From Nereocystis luetkeana (Eukaryota > Sar > Phaeophyceae > Laminariales > Laminariaceae), in the NCBI GenBank assembly GCA_031213475.1, contig JARUPZ010000016.1:6898270-6962269 (forward strand): a DNA stretch of 64,000 nt, in the 5' to 3' direction. Within the stretch, counting starts at the first letter, position 1, and each line of letters begins with the position of its first letter. The position numbers and the translations under genes are program-made. Shown here piece by piece: positions 54,831 through 64,000 of the stretch. The notes below the pieces were generated by a model. That model saw only the letters and a program-made list of their open reading frames with translations, was not told where the DNA came from and did no database searches.

Positions 54831-55462
54831 AAGGCACACTCGAAAAATTCTTCGAGGGGACACCGGGCCGAAGCGGTAAAAGCAGATCGCGATATCTGTA
54901 CGCACAAAAAGAGGAGATCGTAAATACATACCAGTACCATGAAAGGAAACGGGAAGGCTTGTTGAAGCTCCAGATACGAACAAGCACAGATCAGGCTGAA
55001 AGCAGAGGCATGACTGAAAACAGCGGTTTCGTGTTTGCAACCCGCTTGTGCTGTTGCGGCTTGGCCAACCGAGGGTCTCGCAAAAGACGAGATAACGACT
55101 GTTGCCGGTTCCACCGGCTCTACAAGGAACCTGCCGAGGCTGTCAATCAAGCTACCAGGCGCGAGGCGCGCCTGAACGATGGGCAATGCCCACGGCATGT
55201 CGCAGGGGCCGTCGTCCATCTCAGAGAACGACAACAGCAATAGGGAACACGCTTACACAATTCATTGTGGACTCGATTCCGTGGGAGACTGCCGCAGGTC
55301 AGGCACGATTGACACCGGCGAAAATGTTGTTCAGAGTTTTAGGGCCAGGGCTTCAGTCACACATAAAAATACATGCACATATACACATGCACGTCAGCTG
55401 TGACCTCGACAGGTTGAGTGGCTGATACTCAGCTTTGGTTTTTAATATCCCCCCCCCTCGCG
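54831..55462. other. Stretch with no supported gene
   Basis: Minus-strand frames up to 250 codons run from here into the tandem arrays. I regard them as chance, since they lack domains and include repeat-encoded segments. Confidence 0.35.
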
Positions 55463-55567
55463 GGTGGGTGAAAACCCGACCTGCTCCATCTCGGCATCGT
55501 AGGGATACGAGGGTCTATGATCATACGACTACGGCCGTGCATGAAAATGAGTACAACCCCTCCCCCC
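55463..55567 (+). repeat. Repeat family B, copy 11
   Basis: GGTGGGTGAAAACCCGACCT, CATCGTAGGGATACGAGGGT, GTGCATGAAAATGAGTACAA then a short C-rich tail. A C run precedes it at 55451. Confidence 0.65.
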
Positions 55568-55917
55568 AAACGAAAAAAACATCACTAAAAACAGTTTCAC
55601 TCCGGACGTAAGCGAAACGACCGTTTGATCAGCATGGGATACCTGAACGGTTCTAATAAATCCGCCCACACACAAGCGTGCTACACACGTAGAGTACGAG
55701 TATTATTAATAGTAGACTAGCTGGCATAGCTTTAGTGCCTGGTCTGTGAATTCCCCCCACAGGCTCGAGATTACAACTACTAATACTCGTCCCGAGTATG
55801 CCAGGCTATTCTTAATTCGTGTGTATACAGCTATAGGTGGCATGTCTGGCAAGGGGGCGGGGTGCCCCTTCAGCAGTAGTAGGAACAAAAAGCTGCTTCA
55901 ACAGCAGTGCTGTGTTA

Positions 55918-56031
55918 ATATTACGGGGGACCATAGTAAATAGGACCAAATATTGTTAGTAACAATTGTTAAGCATATAGGTTTTTATGTATACCATAGG
56001 TCCTATTAACTATGGTCCCCCGTAAATAGTA
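55918..56031. mobile_element. MITE family C, copy 18
   Basis: Forward orientation, left flank TA, right end CCCCGTAAATA with one extra A. Confidence 0.8.
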
Positions 56032-57681
56032 CAAACAGAAGAAGAAAGCAGAGGCAGCGGCCCCTGAGCATGTGCACGGGCGCTCTCTCGCGTAGAACTA
56101 ATACGGTCCGTGCGGCAAAGAAACCGATTCAAGCGAGCGATTCATTGCGAGGACACGAGAAATATGCAGAAATGCAACAAAAGAAGAAAAAAAAAGTACT
56201 GCCTGCACTGCCAGCCAGCCAGGATGCTGTCTGTTGTTTGCTGTTCGGGTATATACCACATACCAGGTAGACCACTACCGCAGTCCCTGGTGCACCACAT
56301 CACTACATGGGCGAATGGGGTTAACACGCCACATCACCGTTACGTCTCGCGAGTGGGATGATATTGAACCTGTTTTTTACTATTTAAATACAACAAAATG
56401 AATATTACACCCACGTTCCAGGTGTTCTTCGGAAAAACTACCAGGTACCAGGTACGTACGTATCTGCCACAGGTATACCAGTAGATTGTAAAATCACATT
56501 TTTAACACATTTATAAGTACGAAAACTGAACAACAGGGTATCGAAGAAAATCGAGATGATCGAGTCATATTGATGACTCGATGCTTGATTGATTGATGTA
56601 GACAGGGTTGAACTACGATTTTAGGGTGCGTTCAGAAGGCCAAGTGCCCCGCGGGGGTGTATATGATATTGGGGTCAACAATAGAGCTACCCGACTACTT
56701 ACTCGGGTACAACATCCAAAATCTTCCATCAGGCACTATGGGATACAGTACAGAGACGGGCATCGTATTAGGGGGGGCTGTATGCAAAGGTAATATTTAG
56801 TCGTTGGTGAAATATATTTCCGTCGGTAAGTATTACGCGGGACAAACCCAAGCCCGTATTTGACGCTATACGTACTAGATACTACATACCCGACTACCCG
56901 AGTATGTGATGAAAAATCTTTCAACAAAGTAATACCACGGGTATGGCATTTGGGGTCTGTGCTTAGGTAGGAAGATATACCCGTTGGTAGCTTTTACCCC
57001 GGTAGGTTACCCGGGTACAGCGGTACCTCAAAAGTACATACAGTACCCCACAGTACATACATCCCCTACCAAGGACACTTTCGGAATGGTTGGTGATTTG
57101 ATGATCGATTGATATATTGATTGGTCCATTGATGATAGACTGACAGGTTGCATTCGCATACACATATGCATCTAAAGGGGGAGGCTAGCGTCGATCATTA
57201 CCGCAGTAGCCCCAAGTCTAGGCGCTAGACTACGAACGCACGTACACCTGTTGTACAGAAAGAACCATCAACAGTAGTCAGCAGCATACCTGGTGCACTG
57301 TTCGAATGTGGTTCTCACTACATAGCGTACTGCACAGTATTTGTACTGTACTACCTTCGGAAAAGGCAGCAGCAGCACCACCACCACCACCACCACAGCA
57401 GAACAGCACAAGCAGCGTCAAAGTACACGCACGGTACCCACGTAGAGTACATAACCCTGCACCACTGGCCCTTCCAAAAGAAATGAGAAAGAGCCCCACT
57501 AATAATCCAGCCTGAGCACTCCGGAGAAACAAGCAATTGAGGCCCGACTGCACCAACCTAAGTGTGGAACGCACCCTTTCCCAACATGAGAAATCTAACC
57601 CGGACCTATAAAAAGAAAGAGGGCCGGTCCCTGTATGAACCCTTTTCGGACTTCAGAAAGGAGAGCATCACTACAGCTATA
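56032..57681. other. Stretch with no supported gene
   Basis: A+T-rich, with TACCAGGTACC words at 56438-56465 and a (CCA)n tract at 57371-57397. Open frames are short and lack domains. Confidence 0.35.
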
Positions 57682-57782
57682 ATATTACGGGGGACCATAG
57701 CTAATAGGACCTATGGTACACACAAAAACCTTTATATTTACTATAAATGTTTGGTCCTATTTACTATGGTCCCCCGTAATAG
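57682..57782. mobile_element. MITE family C, copy 19 (short)
   Basis: TA flanks. About ten bases shorter than typical in the middle (TTTACTATAAATGTTTGG). Confidence 0.8.
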
Positions 57783-58001
57783 AATCGGCAACTGCACGAT
57801 TTCGGGATGATGGGAAAAAAGGTTAATTTCCGCAGTAAAATTTCAAAACAATAGGTAGGAGTCGTACGATACGAGGCGGGCGCAGCATGATCCCACCGCA
57901 CTGCTGGGCGACTGCTCACACCGCTCGTCGACGGTTGATGAACCACAGAAAAAATATGTATATATGTTTCGGTCCCCATCTCGGGGGTACCAACAGGGCT
58001 A

Positions 58002-58125
58002 AACTATTACACGGGGTACCATAGTGAATAGGACCAAATATTGTCAGTAAAAATAGGGAAATATATACCCTGGTAGGTTTTTAAGTTCACATTCGGTCCT
58101 ATTTACTATGGCCCCCCGTAATAGC
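58002..58125. mobile_element. MITE family C, copy 20
   Basis: Left end TTACACGGGGTACC has an inserted AC. The interior carries CCTGG before TAGGTTTTTA, like copy 1. TA on both sides. Confidence 0.75.
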
Positions 58126-58234
58126 ACAGGAGTTTTAGTGGTCTCTCTATATCATGGTACCGGTTGAGTATTACCGGCCGGCTGCCCGCTACGCGCACGC
58201 AGCAGTGCCTTTGAAAATGCTCGGCACAGATGAC

Positions 58235-58337
58235 ACATAGAGGCGATCGTACGAGTAGTTCTACGATAGACGCTCACCCTGAATTCTCTGAGGCTCCCAT
58301 GTTCCCCCCAACGTGCAATGCGGAATCCAACGGGGTC
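58235..58337 (-). repeat. Dispersed repeat E, copy 2
   Basis: Minus strand: GGGAGCCTCAGAGAATTCAG, GGTGAGCG and TCTATCGTAGAACTAC, matching 47.01-47.13 kb. Neighbouring sequence differs from copy 1. Confidence 0.45.
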
Positions 58338-58375
58338 AAGTGTATGAATACGGCTGATGCTACGCGCATCTCGTA

Positions 58376-58411
58376 CGTGTACGTACGTACGGACGTACGT
58401 ACGTAATACGC
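58376..58411 (+). repeat. (ACGT)n tract
   Basis: Imperfect ACGTACGT repeat with GGACGT and ATACG interruptions; self-complementary. Confidence 0.8.
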
Positions 58412-60880
58412 TCAACAATGTAGAGCACAACAAGTTACATGCTCATCATCCTTCAACTGCCGCCCCGCCCCGTAAGGACGCCATGGTGGCTCGGAACGTT
58501 TTATTTCCCAAATGTGATACCTCTATCGCAAAACGCCTCATTACCCAGCGTGGCAGTGCGCGGGGTAGTGCCGGTTGCCGCCATAGTGTTGGCCGGCGCA
58601 TACCGAGACTATAGAGGGGCCATCACATAATACTACAAAAACCCACCAGTACAAAATAGCCCCCCGACGGCGCGGGAGGCGTGTGCGACACGGGTCCACC
58701 CTCTTGAGACTTGAGAGGGGAAACGTTAAGACGGCTGAAAAGTGAAGATACCAGCAACGATAACTAGAGATGTCAGGAGACATGTCAAGCAACGCAAAAC
58801 GTGCGCTGTCAAGGGTGCAGAGCCGAGCATTCCCCACAAAAACCTACGGCAGTAGTAGTTTGGTGTCAGTCAAGGCATGTCAGGGTAAAGATGCTTGTTT
58901 TGTCGAGCGGTGAAAGAGCTGTCGCCCGACAACTTGGACGGTAACTGAAAGATAAGGGGGCGATACACACTGTTTCATGTCCGAGTCACCAATGGAAGGA
59001 GTCACACCGTCCGGGCGCAACACCATAATATACCCGTGTGCTTCTGGGCGTTCACGCTGCTCGTATTGGATACGGTCGATACAGAACACCAACGCCATCA
59101 TTTTTCTGTTGCTATTTCGGGGATCCCAGGGGGTTGTAAGGTGAACACATTACTGCGTATTCGAGAGCACTCATGTATGTACGAACCGAGAATCAACCTG
59201 ACCGTTTCGTCCCCAGACGGGAGGACGTTCACGAGACTCGTCCTTTTCTTCACGCCCATGACAAGGTATGACGCTCATGGCACCCACGACGCTCAAGGCA
59301 CCTCTGACGCAAGGAACGCCCGGTATCCATTGTGTCTACCGACACATTTGTTTCGCCAAAAACCCTACCAGGTATATGTTTGCACCCTATGCTACCAAAA
59401 TATAGCATATACGTACAGATGTACTATTAATATTAAAACTCGTATGTATAATCATGTGTGTGAATTTTCTGTCCTTTTTTCCAACGCACATCTTCTTGCA
59501 GTACGCGTACATTTAGACAAAACGCCAAGGAGTGCGACGGAGAAAGGCCTGCCGGACACTCGTTGACGTTTGGGCGCGATCCGAGCAAGAGCGTCGCGCG
59601 TGGCAACACCTGCTGCATGTTTACCAGACATCCTTTACTATAATCGTACCATGCTCAGATACTTTGTTAAAGCTGAGTCAGTCCACCGAGCACCAACTTA
59701 TTCGAGTTTGTGGATTGGGCACGAAAACACAACCGGTGGAGGTTGGTGGCAGCAGGCATACAAGGAGCAAGGTGCCTTGTGCAAGGGGCTCGACAGCACA
59801 ATTATGCCGGCGCACGTACAGATCTGCCTTGCATGGAACGTCCGGATTAGCAGAGTGTTTTTCGGGCACAGGGACGGGTGTCTGAAGTACGAGTGGACCT
59901 ATCGAAAGCTTTACGGTCATCGGTACCATGTCATATTATATCATGTCTGGTACGTATGTATGTACGAGCAAAAAGAAAGAAAAACGAGAGAACTTTCACC
60001 CACCAATTGCCCGCCGTGATCGTTCGGCCAAGTCTGCGCCAAGTATTAGAAGCTAAGCAATTCCCAGTCTGACGTCGGAGAAGGGCTCATACACGCCTGT
60101 GTCTGAAGCAAAACTTGAGGTTACTACAGCAGTATTATACTTGGTACAAAATATAGAGTACGAGTATATGATGCCTGATGCCTGATACTGATACGATACG
60201 TACGATAATACCAGTACTGCTGTACTGTATTATTAATAGTGCGCGTAACATGTAGCTCACGATTACTCGTACGTACGAGTATATGCATGTACTGTAGAAC
60301 ACTATTACTATTAATAAGTTGTTTGTGTACTATAACTCGATAATTAAATACCTGTGGTCTTACGAAAACCGCCCAGTAGCAGGTACCCGGTACCTGGTAT
60401 GCATGTATGTACCAGCATATAGGTTCGGTTCGTTGTGTTTCAAGAATGTGTGAGCTTGTTGGCGCCGGCGAACGACTTGGAGGGGTACTATTAATATTAA
60501 TATGAACTATTAACAATGCCGTACCAGGTAGTCGATTGTCGAACATGTCAACGAGAGACAGCGGCACCAACCATACGAGCCAAACGAGATCCTCCATGAA
60601 AACGTACCACTATACATGATACTGCTGCTATACTTTTTTCTTTTTTTTTCTCATCCCATTAATTGTCTTCGCCCATCTTCTTCTCTCTCTCCTTCCCTCT
60701 CGGAACTCAGATCCGGGGTCACATAGCAGGCTCTTCTCCCTCCTTCCCGCTACGGTACGCGCCTTCATTTTTATCGCGAGAAGATTTCAGCCTTTTCTTC
60801 CCTCGTCGACTCGCATCGAATTGTGCCTACCCACGCTGCAAGGCGCTCTCAACAATTGAATCCTTTTTATTTTTTTTATT
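58412..60880. other. Stretch with no supported gene
   Basis: Several frames of 70-175 codons on both strands (for example minus strand 59101-58880 and plus strand 59036-59566). None has a recognised domain or splice support. TACCAGGTACC-type words recur near 60.38-60.53 kb. Confidence 0.35.
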
Positions 60881-61020
60881 TTTGCAAATAAAGTCAAAGT
60901 CCGACCCACCTGGGGCTCGAACCCAGGACTCAAAACAAGTAGAATTCGAGGTTAACCACTTGAACCACCGGGGCGACCGGCTACTATACCTTGGGTAATA
61001 ACGTACCCGGGTAAACCATC
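60880..61020 (-). repeat. tRNA-derived SINE-like repeat
   Basis: Minus strand: GGTGGTTCAAGTGGTTAACC (A-box region), then CCTGGGTTCGAGCCCCAGG, whose T-arm pairs perfectly. An A-rich 3' tail with AATAAAAAAAATAAAAAGG follows. The leader shares TTACCCGGG with the 23.0 kb copy. Acceptor ends do not pair and the anticodon arm is malformed, so I favour a SINE or tRNA pseudogene over a working tRNA. Confidence 0.6.
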
Positions 61021-61808
61021 CTACTACCTGTTGTACCTGAGGAATACGAATGACACGTACCCTGGTACCAGGCAGATATGTAGAGTATAGAGGTTGCAGT
61101 CCAAAAACTCGTTTGAAAAAAACTTCAACGTGGTACGAATTATATGTCTTACACCTTGTAAGAACAGAAGTGGGACATACAGCAGTAGCGGGGGTTGAGA
61201 TACTTCGTATATACCTGTACACCTGTAAATGTCAAGCGCCTGGTACAGCAGTAGTACATAGTATGCCAGATTTTCAGAATCAAAAGACGGACCGGACGTG
61301 TAAGTGGCCTCTTGAAGAAAGCGTAGAACAGACGCAGTATCGTACATACCTGGTACATCGGTAGAATTCATGTATACGTCGTGGATGTATACGCGAAAAA
61401 AAATACCCACAAAAAAAAGCGCAGCGGATCCGCGGCGCGCAGCAAGAGGCGATGACGAGGGTTCAAGAGCAGCGCAGGTCGGTTTCTGCGAGTTTTAACA
61501 CATCCGTACAGCAGTACTTGCTGCGCGTCTATAACGAATGGTAACGGCATCTACTGTACCTGTAGTATAAATACGTAGCGGTTTAAACGTAGTGAGAGTA
61601 GGAGCAGCGGCAGCAGCAGCTAACGTGAGAACATGCAGAGTCGCCCGGGTCGAGGATGATGACTTATGATCCATGGATCAAGACTCGTGCCCGCCACCAC
61701 CGCCACCACCACCACCACGACAGACAGACGTCAACAACCGAATAACCATCCCATCGACGGTGTTTCTATGATCGTATGTTCTATAAACGTTACACTCAAT
61801 TGCTCCTA
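61021..61808. other. Unassigned stretch
   Basis: Short frames only. A (CCA)n tract lies at 61693-61722. Confidence 0.3.
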
Positions 61809-61919
61809 CTATTACGGGGGACCATAGTTAACAGGACCTATGGTATACATAAAAACCTATATGTTTACCCATTTTTACTGACAATATTTGGTCCTGTTAA
61901 CTATGGCCCCCCGTAATAA
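61809..61919. mobile_element. MITE family C, copy 21
   Basis: Reverse orientation, TA flanks, near-consensus ends; one of the better preserved copies. Confidence 0.85.
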
Positions 61920-62182
61920 TAGGGACAGGGCAGTTTATAATCGTTTCAACACCATCCTCTCGCTCCCCCAGTTGGACGGCTCTTCTATGCTCTTGACTAG
62001 CCTGCCTGAGCCCCCCCCACCACCAAAAGCAAACACACTAAAAACTCCCACCCGGCAACCCTAACTCATCACCACCCCCCCCTCAACGGCAACCTATTAA
62101 TCAGTAACAACCCCCCCCCCACTCAAAGTCAAAGCAATACCATTCAATAGCAACTATTTTATTTTATAATCCAAATCTCCAT

Positions 62183-62809
62183 TCACATCCTCACCGCTCC
62201 TCCTCCTGCTCGGGCTCCCGTGCTATCCCCGTCCGCCACCGCACCGCCGCCCGCTGCTGCCGTCGCCCTACCCGCACCATTCGCCGTGCCCACCTCATCG
62301 TCCCTCGACCTTCCACCGCCAGACTCGCCACCGCCACCCCCGCTACCGTTACCGCCTCCTCCGTTGCCACCGCCACCACCACCGCCTCCGCCACCAAAGC
62401 GGCCGTTTGTCCAAGGAGGCGATACCACCCTGGCAGCAGCCGCCCCTAGCCTCCTCTGAAACGGTCTTCGAGCCCCAATGGGGGGCCCCCAGAGCTCGTC
62501 GTCCGCCAGCACGGAGGGGACAGTGTTGCACTTGGCCGAGCCGTCGGAGGCTTCACCCGGGGGAGGGGCGGGCGTGTCTGGCGTAGCGAGAGGCGCCGGT
62601 GCTGGTGTTGGGAGGGGGGGGGTTTGCGGGGGGGAACAGTGGGGGCGGGCGGCGCGCGTGCGGGGGGGGGGGGGGGGCGCGATATTTAGCGCGGCAGGGG
62701 GCGGTCCACAGCAGTGGGATTGAGAATGACTGAGGTTGTTGTGGTGCGAGTTTTTGTCTGCCGGACAGTTATCAGATGTTTGAACATCTACGAGCATGTA
62801 CCACATCAA
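62183..62809 (-). CDS. Doubtful Pro/Gly-rich ORF (208 codons)
   Basis: Starts MMWYMLVDVQTSDN, has a Pro-rich middle, a short complex segment (SVLADDELWGPPIGARRPFQ) and a long Gly-rich end. Composition could come from (CCG)n and (GGT)n-like repeats rather than selection. The complex segment is the only part that looks gene-like. No family recognised. Confidence 0.25.
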   Translation of the reverse strand: MMWYMLVDVQTSDNCPADKNSHHNNLSHSQSHCCGPPPAALNIAPPPPPRTRAARPHCSPPQTPPLPTPAPAPLATPDTPAPPPGEASDGSAKCNTVPSVLADDELWGPPIGARRPFQRRLGAAAARVVSPPWTNGRFGGGGGGGGGGNGGGGNGSGGGGGESGGGRSRDDEVGTANGAGRATAAAGGGAVADGDSTGARAGGGAVRM

Positions 62810-63453
62810 TTGGAACGAAACGTAGCACGCACAGACACTCGTGTCTGGAGGGTCACAGAATAGGATGCTTACCTATACCAGGTATACCCTTTAAATACAC
62901 TCCTGTACGTACCTGGTACCTGGTATATACAGCAGAGGAACCAAGGACCTGGTACGCGTACCCTTCTACGAATCATAGGTGCGTACGAGTACTTCTGTAC
63001 GGAAACTGTGCTCGTGGAGTGAGCGAAAGCGGCCCGGAACGAGCTACTGTAGGGCGGTGCCCCACGGCTGTACGGCAACCTCTCCTGTGTGTGACCGCGG
63101 ACTGCATTGGGGAGAACAACTACTGTATTAATCCTATTAATATTTAATATTAAAAACAATATTAATAACTGCTGTAGTTCCTGGAAGCTGCTGAGTGGCT
63201 TGCCTGGAATACGCGCGCAAGAGGAAATAAAAAATAAAGGGCGAGGCGACCCGAAAAAAAATAAGGCGCGAGGCTGAACCACAGGTCCAGAAGCGCGGAG
63301 TGGTGGAAGGAGGCAGGCCGCGAGGCGGCCACCCATCGGCTTAGCTCTGGGGGGCGCAACTGTCCCCGCGTCAATGCAGCGAGAGAGAGGGGCAGGGCGG
63401 GAAAAGTCCCTCGTGTCATGTGTTTGCTTTTGTTCTGATGCCGGGGGCCTCAA

Positions 63454-63916
63454 TCAACTCTCGTACTGACCAGGTGTACAACAGCGCAAATGCGATTTTT
63501 GATGACGAAAAAAACATTTATTATTGAGCCTTTCCGCAACCGCACAGAGCAGGGACCGTCGCGCCAGTCCCACGGCAATGCCCGCCATGAGGCCGCTCCA
63601 CACCTCCACGTCGTGCAAGCGAGAGGATGCAACCGCAACTTGCGAGGGAGCTTGCCACGGCGTAGGTTTAGGAGATCGACGAACAGATCAGCACTGTAGC
63701 AGCAGCAGAGAACTACAAGCAACAGGTGGATTGTACTGGAAGGGGAGAAAAACAACAAAATAATACGAAACAAACGGTAAAAGAAAGTAGTCTTCGCTTC
63801 TCACCGAACACGATGCCGTTGCTACCCTGCGATGACCCGGGCTTCTGTAAGAGATCGACGACCTCCGTCGAGGCCAGAGGTTCCACGAGGCAGAACTCGT
63901 CTGCTTGGCCGTTCAT
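63454..63916 (-). CDS. Small two-exon gene, hypothetical (98 residues)
   Basis: Exon 63916-63805 begins with an ATG and encodes MNGQADEFCLVEPLASTEVV, DLLQKPGSSQGSNGIVF, ending at a G|GTGAGA donor. Exon 63638-63454, after a CAAG acceptor, joins in phase 1 and encodes VAVASSRLHDVEVWSGLMAG, IAVGLARRSLLCAVAERL and a Cys/His-containing end before TGA. The VWSGLMAGIAVGLARRSLL stretch could be a membrane helix. Codon makeup resembles the other host exons. No family recognised; the acceptor is not pyrimidine-rich, and extra exons to the right are possible. Confidence 0.4.
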
Positions 63917-64000
63917 AGCTTTTTGTTTGGGGGTAAAGTTGCTGCAATTGTTTTATCCCGAAGTAGCTGTGGGTTTCCATTTGGTACGTATGCGACTCCC

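Noticed and set aside
54476-55240. 254-codon minus-strand gene
   Set aside because: Half of it is encoded by the CGATATATCG and ATCGATACGATA arrays, and no domain or splice pattern supports the rest.
63090-63120. Another LINE 3' fragment (GACCGCGGACTGCATTGG...GAGAACAAC)
   Set aside because: Only about 25 bp resemble the LINE end with gaps; too short to support.

Overview
This is eukaryotic nuclear DNA. Host genes are split by GT-AG introns of hundreds to thousands of bases, and the spaces between exons are filled with transposon-derived and tandem repeats. The best guess for the source is a stramenopile, probably a brown alga. Reasons: GC-rich exons with GTGAG/GTGCG donors, an EF-hand MscS channel of the protist/fungal type, TTAGGG-type repeats, an RTE-like LINE and a tyrosine-recombinase retroelement. 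The lineage is inferred; no marker gene proves it.

Layout. 0.5-14.2 kb, plus strand: ten exons of an EF-hand mechanosensitive (MscS-like) channel, with its N-terminus off the left edge. All splice phases agree. 14.2-21.4 kb: no convincing gene; tandem arrays, poly-C-linked repeats, MITEs and an inverted-repeat element carrying telomere-like repeats. 21.4-28.4 kb: diverged duplications, tRNA-derived repeats and an old, broken DIRS-order retroelement on the minus strand. 28.4-32.3 kb: no recognised gene; a (CCA)n tract and a large ACCGT-type array. 32.3-39.8 kb, minus strand: a Rab GTPase in at least five exons, with a candidate sixth exon ending in a CaaX-like CKVS; one intron holds about 550 bp of (GGGTC)n. 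39.8-44.2 kb: tandem repeats and two minus-strand exons of a probable coiled-coil protein. 44.2-48.6 kb: a TAG microsatellite hit by three MITEs, an unresolved ORF-bearing region and repeats. 48.6-53.3 kb, plus strand: a nearly intact RTE-like LINE with one in-frame TAG. 53.3-62 kb: tandem arrays and MITEs, no convincing gene. 62.2-63.9 kb, minus strand: a doubtful Pro/Gly-rich ORF and a small two-exon gene.

The host genes look unrelated: a membrane channel, a vesicle-traffic GTPase and a coiled-coil protein. The mobile DNA is the striking part. There are about 22 copies of one ~110-bp MITE, three TTAA-flanked hairpin MITEs, two repeat families that end in GAGTAC plus long C runs, two palindromic TATCACCCGNGTGATA arrays, and G-rich pentanucleotide arrays.
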